Below are positions 17,651-27,174 of a stretch of 64,000 bases of DNA, piece by piece; positions within the stretch are counted from its first letter, which is position 1, and the number at the start of each line of letters is the position of its first letter. A model generated the notes under the pieces. The model had not been told where the DNA came from. It saw only the letters and a list, made by a program, of their open reading frames with translations, and made no database searches. Source of the DNA: an uncultured Candidatus Entotheonella sp. (GTDB lineage: Bacteria; Tectomicrobia; Entotheonellia; Entotheonellales; Entotheonellaceae); contig OX639990.1 of the NCBI GenBank assembly GCA_951828535.1, forward strand, positions 607,300 to 671,299, read 5' to 3'. A program made the translations under genes and the position numbers.

Positions 17651-18955
17651 TTAAGCCTGAACACTCACCGTCTGGATGAGCTCAATGCCAAATTGCTGGG
17701 CGGCATTCCTTCCCATCATACGGGCAATCAGGGAGTCGGGCACATGGGCTTGGCCAAGCTTGACCATGGCATCCCAGGCACTGGTGGTGTCGTGGTGGGG
17801 ATAATGCGAGCCCCAGACGACCTTTGCCGCAAAGTCCTTGGGCAGTTCTTGAATCAGCCGCTCCTCGGCATCAAACCCCAACATGACCCGACCCTCTGCC
17901 CATAACTCCTCTGGCTCCGTGTGTACCGGATAGGTGTGTAACAGGGGAATGACCTTTGTCGAAGCCTCCATTTTCTCCAGCACTTCCTCCATCCAGGACG
18001 CTTTGCCGTGCGCCACCACAAATCGCAGTTCGGGATAGCGCTGCATCACGGTAAATCCAATCAGCACCGAGGCAACGAATAGATGGTTGTCCAACCAGCC
18101 GGAGAGAATCGGCGCCACCGGATGGCCGAGGGGTGTCGCGGCCGAAAAAAAACTGGTCCCGTGTATCCCGTTGCCGCCGCCCGAATACGGTCCGCCGCCC
18201 CCGGGGAGGCGCGAGGGCTGATGCAGTCGGTCACGTATTTTTTCAAAAAACGGGCCATGGGACGTCCACTCCGGATTCCACAACCCCGGCGTCGGGTGCA
18301 CGGCAGCCGTCAGTCCCAGGCGCTCCAGTTCCGCCCACAGCGGGTCGTAGTAGGGATGGGTGAAGTAGTGACCCTCGATAAACATCGGCCGGATAAACGC
18401 GGCGCGGAAACAGGGTATGTCAGCGACCCGCTGAAGTTCCTCAACGGCGAAATCCATGTTCTGCAGCGGCACCATGGCTACGGCAAAAAGACGCTCTGGG
18501 GCCGCCTGGCAGAAATCGGCAATCCAATGGTTGTAGGCCCGGGCCAGCGCATAAGCAACGTCGGGGTCATGCACCAGGTGGAACCCTTCGGCAAACCACG
18601 TGGGGTAGAGCAGGGTCTGGTCCACGCCCATGGCATCCATGTCTCGCAGCCGAGCCTGAGGCTCCCAGGCGCCCTCGTTCATGGCGTGGCGGACTTCGGG
18701 GTCCAGCTCGCCAACCGATTCCCAGGTCATGCCGGGCCGCCAGAGCGCGTGCCGAGGCAGGTTGATGTTTGTCGTATCCCGATGGATCTCGCCGTTGATT
18801 CTGAGGTAGGCATTGATCTTGCCATCCTCCCGCCATAAGGCGTGTTTGCCCAACGTCCGGTACTCGGGATCGAGATACTGCTCCCACACCGTGCGCGGCT
18901 CCACCACGTGGGCATCGCCGTCGAAGACCGCAAAGTTTTTTTGTCGGGTCATCAT
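17651..18955 (-). CDS. Amidohydrolase family 2 (ACMSD-like metal-dependent hydrolase)
   Basis: 434 residues. The N-terminal FDGDAHVVEP carries the DxH metal pair. A barrel core has EPQARLRDMDAMGVDQTLLY, then GLTAAVHPTPG (metal His), FVVAHGKASWMEEVLEKME (second His) and KVVWGSHYPHHD (catalytic Asp). Family members include decarboxylases and hydrolases of aromatic acids; the substrate is not clear. The start ATG at 18955 follows the stop of the upstream paralogue by 11 bases, so the two are co-transcribed. The metal ligands seem intact. Confidence 0.85.
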   Translation of the reverse strand: MMTRQKNFAVFDGDAHVVEPRTVWEQYLDPEYRTLGKHALWREDGKINAYLRINGEIHRDTTNINLPRHALWRPGMTWESVGELDPEVRHAMNEGAWEPQARLRDMDAMGVDQTLLYPTWFAEGFHLVHDPDVAYALARAYNHWIADFCQAAPERLFAVAMVPLQNMDFAVEELQRVADIPCFRAAFIRPMFIEGHYFTHPYYDPLWAELERLGLTAAVHPTPGLWNPEWTSHGPFFEKIRDRLHQPSRLPGGGGPYSGGGNGIHGTSFFSAATPLGHPVAPILSGWLDNHLFVASVLIGFTVMQRYPELRFVVAHGKASWMEEVLEKMEASTKVIPLLHTYPVHTEPEELWAEGRVMLGFDAEERLIQELPKDFAAKVVWGSHYPHHDTTSAWDAMVKLGQAHVPDSLIARMMGRNAAQQFGIELIQTVSVQA

Positions 18956-18966
18956 GTCTCTCCGAT

Positions 18967-20355
18967 CTAACGGTGGGTCACGGAGGCTTCCGGTGCAAGG
19001 GAGGCTTCGATCTCCGCCTCAGTCGGCCACCAATCGGGCCGCTGAATTTCGCAGACCCGCTCGCGGATGATGGTCTTGGGCGGCTCAATCCTGTACAGGC
19101 GGCGAGCGTTTGCCCCCAGGAACCGAGCCTGGTCATCGACCGACAACTTGCACTGCTGCATCATTTCAATGGCTCGCCAGGCGTCATCGCCGTCGTGGTG
19201 GTAGACATCTGAGGACCAGGCCAGGATATCCCGATAAAATTCGGGAAAGCGTGACGGGGGCGCTTCATCGCCCTCAAAGCCGGTGATGCAGTGCTGAAAA
19301 AAGGTCTCGCTGGGCAATTGCTTGAGGGGCGGCAGTTGGCGCTCGTTGCGATAGAGCTTATAGGCCTTGTCACACTCGTCGAGCAGGAAGCTCAGCCACG
19401 TGGAGGAGGCTTCAAACACCGCGGCTTTAATGGTGGGATAGCGCTCGAAAAAACCCGACATCAGCACCAGGGTTACCCACAGAGAAGCCTCGGCCTGAAA
19501 ATTCTGCACGTTGGACAGCAGCGAGTGCGGCAGACCTGACGTCGATACGGTTCTCCGAATCAATTCGGCGCTGGAATACTGTTCGGCATAGCCCGACGGC
19601 TTGAGGATGCCACTGGCCGGGAAGGGGTGCATACCGTAAACCACGCCCGTGTCGGCCATCGCCTGCCAGACAGGCTCGTATTTGGGCTGCAAGGGATAAT
19701 TTCCCATGGCGTCCATGGGGCGCACCAGGGCCACGCGGCATCCTTTGTCAGCTACGCGGTAAACTTCATCTGCCGCATATTTGGGATTCTGCATGGGCAG
19801 CATGGCGGCAAAGAAGAGCCGCTCCGGATCGGCCAGGGTGTATTCGTAGGCCCACTCGTTGTAGGCCTTACAAAACGCCTTGGCACCCACGGCGTTTTGC
19901 AACCACGGATAGGTATCGATATCGGTGGGAATGATCATTACCTGGTCAATGCCCTGGACGTCCATATCGAGCAGACGCGGCTCGGGCTCGTAAGAGCCAG
20001 GATGATCCAGGTACGCAACCTGCTCCTGGGTGAGCGCCGTCTCGGGGTTGAGATTACGCACATTGAGAGCGCGCTGAATGTCGTGTTTAACCCCGGGTCC
20101 GGCGTTCGTAATCACCCGCATGGTGCCGGGAATGCCGCCGCGACTTTGGGAACCAATGCCCGCGCCCGCTCTTCCATTGACGATGAGTTGCTGCGTCTCT
20201 GCATCCCACCAAATCGTCGCTTTGAGGGCCTCCAGCTCGTCCCGAGTCAAATGTTCAGGTGCCCGTTCCCAAATGCGGGCGGGTTCCGTCACATGGGCAT
20301 CGCAGTCAAATGTCGCAAAATCCTTGGTCATCGGTTCAAACGTCTGGACTGGCAT
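18967..20355 (-). CDS. Amidohydrolase family 2, tandem paralogue
   Basis: About 462 residues from the ATG at 20355, preceded by GGAGGAATC. Same order of motifs as its neighbour: FDCDAHVTEPARIWE (DxH), YEPEPRLLDMDVQGIDQVMI, VYGMHPFPASG (His), AVFEASSTWLSFLLDECDKAY and WSSDVYHHDGDD. In the third block the usual HG is FEAS, so one metal ligand present in the neighbour may be missing. It may act on a related substrate or form a hetero-oligomer with the downstream protein. Sequence divergence shows an old duplication. A longer frame to 20463 lacks a ribosome binding site. Confidence 0.85.
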   Translation of the reverse strand: MPVQTFEPMTKDFATFDCDAHVTEPARIWERAPEHLTRDELEALKATIWWDAETQQLIVNGRAGAGIGSQSRGGIPGTMRVITNAGPGVKHDIQRALNVRNLNPETALTQEQVAYLDHPGSYEPEPRLLDMDVQGIDQVMIIPTDIDTYPWLQNAVGAKAFCKAYNEWAYEYTLADPERLFFAAMLPMQNPKYAADEVYRVADKGCRVALVRPMDAMGNYPLQPKYEPVWQAMADTGVVYGMHPFPASGILKPSGYAEQYSSAELIRRTVSTSGLPHSLLSNVQNFQAEASLWVTLVLMSGFFERYPTIKAAVFEASSTWLSFLLDECDKAYKLYRNERQLPPLKQLPSETFFQHCITGFEGDEAPPSRFPEFYRDILAWSSDVYHHDGDDAWRAIEMMQQCKLSVDDQARFLGANARRLYRIEPPKTIIRERVCEIQRPDWWPTEAEIEASLAPEASVTHR

Positions 20356-20993
20356 CTGATGATTCCTCCATACAGGGGCCATGCGGCACCCGCGTGCGAC
20401 ATGACCGTAATTCGAGTTCCAGCTCGCCCCTTCGATTCCCATCCTGGATAGCATTGTACACATCGGGGTATTGATTACATACCAGAAGGAAGCCAGATAG
20501 CAAGCCGAGTTGCAAAACTGCTTCTCGATGAGCCAGACCCGGATGCCGGATTGGTTTTGCTACCCTTCAATGAACGACTGACACCTCGTAAGATATGGGT
20601 CGCCTTTCGTTGTGAGAAAAACATAACGTATATTCTGGCGGACGGCAGGGCGACCTATGACAAGACAGGCGGTGCCTGCATCGTTTCTTCAAGGCCCGAT
20701 GGATTGCTAAAACTTCCTCTCCATGCAGTCTAAGTTCCCATCTTGATGGTACATTGCGCGGTCGGCGCCAACGTTATGCCACCAACCGATCAGTTAACTT
20801 CAATAAGGACTCACAACCGCGTCGCCATTTCGGTCTGGCCGGGTGCAGGATAGGGGGAACTGATCGAGTACTCGAGTTTTTGGAAACACATGTCAGTGGC
20901 GGTCCATCCAAGGCGGGTGAGGAGTTCACCTTCGAACGGGGCATGATCGGCCCTTCAACGTTTCGGTCCGTGACAATCATTTGGAACGAAAAG
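20356..20993. other. Intergenic, weak ORFs only
   Basis: About 640 bases, AT-richer than the flanks. Short plus-strand frames (20551-20733, 20754-21002) lack ribosome binding sites and recognisable motifs, so no gene is called. The promoter for the two amidohydrolases should lie here. Confidence 0.4.
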
Positions 20994-22412
20994 TTATGCT
21001 AAGGCGCTTGCATCGGATCTTGCCCGGCCACATCGGGCATAACCAGATAACGATACAACCTCGGCCGCAGGATGCCCAGCGTTCCGTCGAGGACTCGTGC
21101 CCAGGTGTTTAGCACGAGCTGGGCACCGGGTTTTCGCGATCGAATCTGCCGACGCTTGCAGACCGCTTGTCGACAGCCGTGTCGATAATCCTCTCCGCGG
21201 CCCCAGTGGAGACGCCCGTTCGCCATAGCGGTGTCGGTTGGCGGTCTGTGGATCATGGCGCCGTACATCCGCGCGGATCCGGTATGCCTCACAGCTTTCG
21301 GCACTCCTCTGGCTGTTCCAGACTCCCCCAGCCAGTTCAACAATCATTCCCAATTTTTGCCACTGCTGGTCTTCGGTCAGGATGTTGCCTTCCTCGGTGG
21401 AAGCAAAACCGCACTGCGGGCTGAGACACAATTGGTCCACATCGGCAAACCGGGCCGCTTCGTCAATACGTCGCCTGATGGCGTCCTTGGCTTCCAGCTC
21501 GCCGAACTTGGACGTCACCAGTCCTAAAACAACCCGTTTATCGCCCTTGGGCAGGAAGCGCAGGGGTTCAAATCCGCCGGCGCGCTCGGTATCGTATTCC
21601 AGGAAATAGCCGTCGTACGCGGTCTCTCCCAGGAGTATCTCCGCAACCGGTTCATAGCCGCCTTCCGCTATCCAGCTTGAACGGAAATTCCCGCGGCAGA
21701 CATGGGTGGTCACAACCATGTCCTCCGGCTTGTGTTTCAGGGCATGATTGATCATGTCGGCATAAATGCGCGGCATTGGAGCCGGGTCGTCGCCGCGGTC
21801 GCGCGCAGCCTGCCGTTCCTTTGCAGAACAAAGATAAGCCCACACGGTGTCGTCGAACTGCAAATGACGGCATCCCGCAGCATAAAACGCCTGCACGGCC
21901 TGATGATAAGCCTCCGCCGTATCCGCAGAGAACGTGTCCAGGCTGGGATAAACGTCCTTGCTGATGGAGGCCCTGCCGCCCCGAAAGTGCAGGACCGAGG
22001 GCGAGGGAATCGTCATCTTTGCCGTCACGCCGGCAACCCCATGGAGAAAACGAAAGTGCTCCAGCATGACGTGCTGGTCGAAGCCCACCTGACCGGTAAC
22101 GACAATCCTTTCCGATTTTGTCTGCACGCCGTGAAACTGAATGCCTTGCGCACTCTCGGCCAGTTCAACGCCAGCCAGCCCGGCCAGATAATCAAAGTGC
22201 CACCAGGAGCGCCTGAATTCACCGTCCGTCACGGCTTGCAGGCCGATGGCTTCCTGCTTGGCAACCACCTCTCGAATACATTGATCTTCAATCCGGCTCA
22301 ACACCTCCGAATCGATTCTGCCATGTTCAAAGTCGGCGCCAGCCGATTTCAACCGTGATGGCCGCAATAAACTGCCCACGTGGTCAGCCCGGCAAGGAAG
22401 TGTCGATGTCAT
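20994..22412 (-). CDS. MetE-like (cobalamin-independent methionine synthase C-terminal fold) protein with aberrant tail
   Basis: Residues 1 to about 373 are a complete MetE C-domain/UROD-like barrel: ADHVGSLLRP, GLQAVTDGEFRRSWWHFDY, LQFDDTVWAYLC, VVTTHVCRGNFRSSW (His and Cys zinc ligands) and DQLCLSPQCGFAS (Cys ligand). Such stand-alone proteins (YxjG/YxjH type) use methyl donors other than methyl-folate. After VELAGGVWN, where homologues end, the frame runs on for about 98 basic, low-complexity residues, suggesting a frameshift or lost stop near 21290. No amidohydrolase-like motif occurs in the tail. Confidence 0.8.
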   Translation of the reverse strand: MTSTLPCRADHVGSLLRPSRLKSAGADFEHGRIDSEVLSRIEDQCIREVVAKQEAIGLQAVTDGEFRRSWWHFDYLAGLAGVELAESAQGIQFHGVQTKSERIVVTGQVGFDQHVMLEHFRFLHGVAGVTAKMTIPSPSVLHFRGGRASISKDVYPSLDTFSADTAEAYHQAVQAFYAAGCRHLQFDDTVWAYLCSAKERQAARDRGDDPAPMPRIYADMINHALKHKPEDMVVTTHVCRGNFRSSWIAEGGYEPVAEILLGETAYDGYFLEYDTERAGGFEPLRFLPKGDKRVVLGLVTSKFGELEAKDAIRRRIDEAARFADVDQLCLSPQCGFASTEEGNILTEDQQWQKLGMIVELAGGVWNSQRSAESCEAYRIRADVRRHDPQTANRHRYGERASPLGPRRGLSTRLSTSGLQASADSIAKTRCPARAKHLGTSPRRNAGHPAAEVVSLSGYARCGRARSDASALA

Positions 22413-22744
22413 CGGTCCTATTCCCCCGTTTGTTTATGTGAACGTCCGGTTGACTTCATCCTCTGCTGCCATCAGCACAGGAATTCTGGCGCATTTCCAG
22501 TATTCTTGTATTGTCATGCACCCCGCGGAACGCTGTCCTGAATGCATGAAGTCGATGTAGGGAGAATCCACCAATTTACGTATCGAGGCTCCCCGCCATT
22601 CGGGGCCTGTTATAGGTCTTGACCAACCCGACCATTGGAATGGGCCAGGATGTGGAACAGAATGACGAATGGGTGATCCAGAAAGCCCGCTGCATGACAC
22701 TGTAATCCATGAGCAATGATGACCTCATCAAAAGGGAGAAGAGA
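22413..22744. other. Divergent promoter region with a possible dioxygenase tail remnant
   Basis: Lies between the minus-strand MetE-like gene and the plus-strand amidohydrolase. A plus-strand segment just before 22699 reads NPTIGMGQDVEQNDEWVIQK and looks like the end of a degraded gene, possibly oxygenase-type, which I could not identify. Confidence 0.3.
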
Positions 22745-24256
22745 ATGTGCCAACTGTGTGATGCCGGATACCCGCAGTTCCACCGCCCGTCACGGCGTAA
22801 CTTCCTCATGACCGCCGCGGCGACCGGAGCCGTCGCCATTGGCGCGGTGCTTCTGGGGCCGCGGCCAGCCCGGGCGCAGGGCGTGACCTTGCCGCCGGAC
22901 ACCGGGGCTGCCGGCCGGCGTTACGTCATCCGCGGCGGCGCGGTGCTGTCCATGGATTCCAGTGTCGGCGATTTCGCCACCGCCGACGTGCTGGTCGATG
23001 GGAGAAAGATTGCTGCGGTGGGGCCCAACCTCGACACCGGCGGCGCCGATGTGATCGAAGCCGACGGCATGATCGTGATGCCGGGCTTCATCGATACCCA
23101 CCACCACCAATTCGAGACCGCGTTGCGTGGCTTCCTTGCGGACGGTCTGTTGTTCAATGACGGCCTACCGCACGGCAAGGTGAACTATTTCGATTTCATT
23201 TTGGGCAAGTTTGCCGGCGCCTATCGGCCGGAGGACGTGTACATCTCCGAGCTGTTCGGCTCCCTGAGCCAACTCGACGCCGGCGTGACAACGGTGCTCG
23301 ATATCTCCCAGATCCACCACTCGCCGGCGCACACGGATGCGGCGGTCGGTGGGCTCAGGGATTCCGGCCGGCGCGCCGTACTGGGCTATTTCGAGGGGCA
23401 TGGGGACCGGACCCGATACCCGCAGGACGCCAAACGCATCCGGCCGCAATATTTCGCCTCGGCGGACCAACTCTTGACCATGGTGATGGGCGGCGAGATC
23501 TATTTGCCCGGTTACGACGCGGCATGGCAGATTGGCCGCGAACTGGATCTGCCGATCGCCGCGCACGTACTCGGGAATTTCGGCATTCCCGAGCAATTCG
23601 CCCGCCTGATCGAGCAGGACATGATCGGTCCGCGCAACATCTTCATCCACATGACCGGGATGTCCGACAGCGCCTGGCGGGCGGTCGCCGACAAGGGTGC
23701 ACAGGTATCGATCGCCGTGCCCATCGAGATGACCATGCGCCACGGCATGCCGCCGATCCTGAAAGCCATGGAGCTGGGCATCGAACCTTCGCTCAGCAGC
23801 GATGTCGAATGCACCATGACGGCCGATTTCTTCACCCAGATGCGCGGCATGATGACCTTGCAACGGATGCTGGTAAACGAGCGGGCGCTTGCCGGCGAAA
23901 CGGATTTGCCCGTACTTCTGACGTCGCGCGACGTCATTGGCCACGCGACTGTGAACGGGGCGAAGGCGCTGGGCCTGGAGGGCAAGGTGGGCTCGCTGAC
24001 GCCGGACAAGGAGGCCGACATCGTCCTTCTGGATGCGAACGCCATCAACGTCGCGCCGCTCAACCATGTGCCTGGCGCGGTCGTCACGCTGATGGAGCGC
24101 AGCAACGTCGACACCGTCATCGTAGGGGGCAAGATCAGGAAGTGGCGTGGCGCGCTTCTCGGCGCCGACCTTCCCAGGCTACGGGGCGAACTGGAGGCAT
24201 CGCGCGATTACCTGTTCGAGACCGCGGGCGTGGCGCGCGACCTGTTCCGCATGTAG
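22745..24256 (+). CDS. Tat-exported TRZ/ATZ-type amidohydrolase
   Basis: 503 residues from the ATG at 22745 (GGGAGAAGAGA just before it); an in-frame ATG at 22709 is less well placed. Twin-arginine signal SRRNFLMTAAATGAVAIGA, cleaved near ARAQG. The amidohydrolase barrel shows GFIDTHHHQFETALRGFL (metal HxH), PIAAHVLGNFG (His), IFIHMTGMSD (His) and SLSSDVECTM (Asp). It ends with the small beta-sandwich (KVGSLTPDKEADIVLLD). Resembles cytosine/guanine deaminase and chlorohydrolase relatives but is exported. Substrate unknown. Confidence 0.88.
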   Translation: MCQLCDAGYPQFHRPSRRNFLMTAAATGAVAIGAVLLGPRPARAQGVTLPPDTGAAGRRYVIRGGAVLSMDSSVGDFATADVLVDGRKIAAVGPNLDTGGADVIEADGMIVMPGFIDTHHHQFETALRGFLADGLLFNDGLPHGKVNYFDFILGKFAGAYRPEDVYISELFGSLSQLDAGVTTVLDISQIHHSPAHTDAAVGGLRDSGRRAVLGYFEGHGDRTRYPQDAKRIRPQYFASADQLLTMVMGGEIYLPGYDAAWQIGRELDLPIAAHVLGNFGIPEQFARLIEQDMIGPRNIFIHMTGMSDSAWRAVADKGAQVSIAVPIEMTMRHGMPPILKAMELGIEPSLSSDVECTMTADFFTQMRGMMTLQRMLVNERALAGETDLPVLLTSRDVIGHATVNGAKALGLEGKVGSLTPDKEADIVLLDANAINVAPLNHVPGAVVTLMERSNVDTVIVGGKIRKWRGALLGADLPRLRGELEASRDYLFETAGVARDLFRM

Positions 24257-24944
24257 TTGGCAAGCCGGATCGCGCGGACGTATCATGGCGCCAGCGCCGG
24301 TTCGAGCAGCCACACCGGGCGATGCGCTGCTTCCTGATCTCCGGGGCAAACGGCAGGGCGGCACAAGTTCCCCAAGAAGCACATCGTCTCCGGAGAGATG
24401 CGACGCCCACCGAGATGGTCGTAGCAATCAGTCCAGAGGCTGTTGCATAACTTCCCCGCCGGTCGGCGAAGCCGCCGGAGAACCAACGATCACAGGTGAC
24501 AATTAGCACCGAAATAATCGCGCCATTTAGCGTTGAAAGTCACATTCGGAGGGTTGGCGCGGGTGGCGGCGGCTGTAGGATCAAGCGCCGGTGTGATGAG
24601 AGGACGCCGCCGTGGTGGGCGAACGTGACTTTCGGGCCTTTGGAAAGCCTGTAAAGGTCGAAAGGCAAAGACGCGGGCAGTGGAGATCCTGACAAGGCGA
24701 GGACGGCCAAGAACCGGATGTCAGATCAGCACCCGTAGAGCGGTATCAGGCGCCTGATACCGCACGCCGCGTCCGAATTAACAAAATCGCCGCCGCTGCC
24801 GGCACCAAAACGTGGCCAACACGGCTACGAGTGTTCCCGCAGCTTCGCCCTCGAGCCAGGCCTGAAGCCCTGCCGCGGTCCAGAAATTTTCACCCGGCGA
24901 ACCGCCGAACTGGTTGAAAAGGCGCCGCCTCAAGCAGGGCGTCG
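24257..24944. other. Intergenic with a perfect palindrome
   Basis: No recognisable gene in about 690 bases. It contains the 24-base palindrome listed separately. The last 200 bases resemble decayed coding sequence leading into the thermonuclease remnant. Confidence 0.35.
24740..24763. repeat. 24-base perfect palindrome
   Basis: The half-site GCGGTATCAGGC is followed immediately by its exact reverse complement GCCTGATACCGC. With no spacer it is more like a protein-binding site or a cruciform/resolution site than a transcription terminator. The flanking TAGAG resembles the TA-GAG edge of the MITE family, so a miniature derivative of that repeat is also possible. Confidence 0.55.
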
Positions 24945-25833
24945 TTGGGGAGGCCGGGGGGGAACCGCTTGGCCCGGCGCCGCTGCAGCGTAATCGGCGT
25001 GCTGCTGGGACGCATCGGCGACAGCAGCGTGACGTGCGCCATTGATTGGCAACGTGTCCGGTACGGACGGGCCCTGCGGATGCGCTCTGTGCACGGCAAC
25101 TCTCTTGGAGCGGTTTGCGTCGGTATGGCTGGCCTATCTTCCCGCCATGTTGTGATGCGCGCCTTCGAGATCGTTCGTGACCGCGGCGTTGATTTTGCAG
25201 GACCTCGATTAAGCACACGGGTTCTGCGGGGGTTGGGTTTTTGCGGTTCTGACGCGCCTTTTCGGCCAGGGATTTGTTGTCGGGGATCGAACCCCCGCTT
25301 GCCCCCCTTATCAGGGGAATTTGTGAAGACCGCAGGGGATAAAGGACAACACCTCCAAGACCCCCCTGACAATGGAGGTTGGGGGGTTACGCCAAGGCAG
25401 ACGTAGGGCCGCTCGGGTGCACGTGTTTGTCCGACGCCTTACACTGCTGCGGATATCCCATATAGGCATGCGAAAACCGCTCTAATGCCTGTCTGGTTTC
25501 TCAGGGGCATGCCCTGGCGTATCGGTGCTACAGTGCGGGGTACGTCGAGCAGGAGACGGCAGCCCATGCAGCCCGAAGGGGCGGCCGGGCGGGTGAATTT
25601 GTAGCGCCATGGGACTGGCGGGCTGGCGAGCGGCTGCACGCTAGGCCATCGGCTGCGGATTCGCCCAAGCCAACGGGCGAGCTCGATGCCCTGGCCTTGT
25701 ACGACGACAGCGGCAACGGGCGGATCACCTGCAAGGAGGCACGGCGGCATGGCCATTGCCCCGGCGCGGCGCGGGCACCCAACGTACCGGTACATGCGGG
25801 ATAGCGACGGAGATGGGGTGGCGTGCGAGTAAA
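24945..25833 (+). pseudogene. Thermonuclease (SNase)-excalibur gene, split by the MITE and frameshifted
   Basis: Upstream of the MITE the frame reads LLGRIGDSSVTCAIDWQRVR then YGRALRMRSVHGNSL. Directly after the MITE it resumes NACLVSQGHALAYRCYSAGY, ETAAHAARRG and FVAPWDWRAGERLHA. Together these are the C-terminal half of a staphylococcal-nuclease-fold enzyme. An excalibur Ca-binding motif follows (LYDDSGNGRITCKEARRHG); a one-base frameshift then precedes IAPARRGHPTYRYMRDSDGD-GVACE, ending at TAA 25831-25833. Removing 25106-25482 (element plus one TA) rejoins the codons for G-N-S-L-N-A-C-L exactly. The signal peptide and first nuclease strands are not readable. A secreted nuclease gene, now dead. 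Confidence 0.8.
25108..25482. mobile_element. MITE-like element, copy 2 (inserted in thermonuclease gene)
   Basis: 375 bp, near-identical to 17224-17599. Ends are GAGCGGTTTGCG and CGAAAACCGCTC. The right flank TA is intact (25483-25484) and the left is TG, one change from TA (25106-25107). It interrupts a reading frame that is restored exactly by its removal, so the borders and the TA duplication are defined by the host gene. Confidence 0.85.
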
Positions 25834-25935
25834 GCTTGGATGGAAAAGCGTCGTGGTGTGAGCCTGCGGGATTGCCCGGGTGATGCGACGCCCATCGGAC
25901 TTGCCGGTTGTGGTTCTGGAGAAAACGGACAGCCC

Positions 25936-26370
25936 ATGAATCAAGACAGACATAAATTTCGGTTGATATGCATCGCCGCAGCGGCCGTTGCCAGTTGCGT
26001 CCTTGCGGTGAATTTGTCCATGGCCTCCGATCGGGACCCTTCCACGATGGTCGCACAAGACATGGAGCGACGCGCCTGCCTTGACGCCATCGCCGATCCG
26101 AAAGGGCATGGTGCGCCAATCGAGGTGACGAGTGATGAGCGAAGCCTGATCATCGCCCGCTGTCTATCACAGACGGGGGAATTTGGCAGCGCCATGGCGA
26201 GGGTATGTGTGCAACAGGATCTGGCGTCGTATGAGGCGTTGCTGGCATACCCTGAGGCGTGCGGGTCAGTTGTTGTACGCTGCGCCAAGCAGCTGGGGCA
26301 GCATGGATGGGGCATGGTCAAAATCTGCGTCGACAAGGATATTGAGGCGGAGCGGATCTCGGCAGATTGA
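25936..26370 (+). CDS. Small secreted cysteine-containing protein
   Basis: 144 residues starting MNQDRHKFRLICIAAAAVAS, a Sec signal peptide probably cut after NLSMAS. The mature part has paired Cys: ERRACLDAI, IIARCLSQ, MARVCVQQ, YPEACGSVVVRC and GMVKICVDKDIEAE, suggesting disulfides in the periplasm. I do not recognise a named domain. It sits 100 bases after the thermonuclease remnant on the same strand, so it may once have been its operon partner. The start has only a distant GGAG. Confidence 0.6.
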   Translation: MNQDRHKFRLICIAAAAVASCVLAVNLSMASDRDPSTMVAQDMERRACLDAIADPKGHGAPIEVTSDERSLIIARCLSQTGEFGSAMARVCVQQDLASYEALLAYPEACGSVVVRCAKQLGQHGWGMVKICVDKDIEAERISAD

Positions 26371-27174
26371 CCAAGGCTCTGGCACCCCATGTTGCACACC
26401 CCAGCCTGTCCAGGTACTCCGGCTGCGACACAGCCGTCTAGGGGCGAGGACGGCATAATCCCCGGCGCCCAAGCAGCACATAACGGCAGGCGCCTCAAAT
26501 GGCCTCGCCAATCGCCCAATTTGCGTTCGTGCGCAGTTGAAGATTGCCAGTGCCCGGACGGCGTGACGCATGCAACCAATAGCCGGGGGACGGGGACAAT
26601 GCAACGGCACACCCCATGGTGGGGAACGTAGCGCACCACGTATCCGAAATCTCCTTCCTCATTTGCTCCTCCCCTCGTCGCTGGCGTTTCGCATTATTTT
26701 GGTATTGGGGTCGCACCGGCAGGGGCAAGGCGACTTAGACCTGTCATCACCCCGCGACTGAATTGTGATGGACGAAAACTTCGATTGAGGGCTTTTTCGG
26801 CATGCGTCCACGGGTCTGTTGTCTACGATCCCTCAAAGGTCGTCTTTGTCCCCGCAATGCCGAACTGGAACGCGGCGCGAGATGACCCCTTGCCACTTTT
26901 AACTTCGCATAAGCGGCATACCATATACTTCCGGAACCGTTCCGCCGGCCCTGATCCCTATCGGGCACCGGCTCATCCAGGAGCACCCGAAGCGGTCTGG
27001 TCGCAAGCCGATCAGCGCGGGCGACCCCCAGGTCGTGACGGCCAATGCCTCTACAAGGACCGCGGCCTGAGCATCGACTTGACAGCGCAGGAGAAAACAC
27101 ACTATTAGACCGCTCACCGATGCCAATGGGCAGACACGATAGTCAGGCGCGAGAACGCCTTATGGAGGCAAGTC
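26371..27174. other. Intergenic, no confident gene
   Basis: About 800 bases with no frame combining a ribosome binding site and recognisable motifs. A plus-strand stretch near 26940-27050 has codon-like character (PIGHRLIQEHPKRSG) but no start. It ends with the binding-protein ribosome site (TGGAGGCAAGTC) before 27175. Confidence 0.35.
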
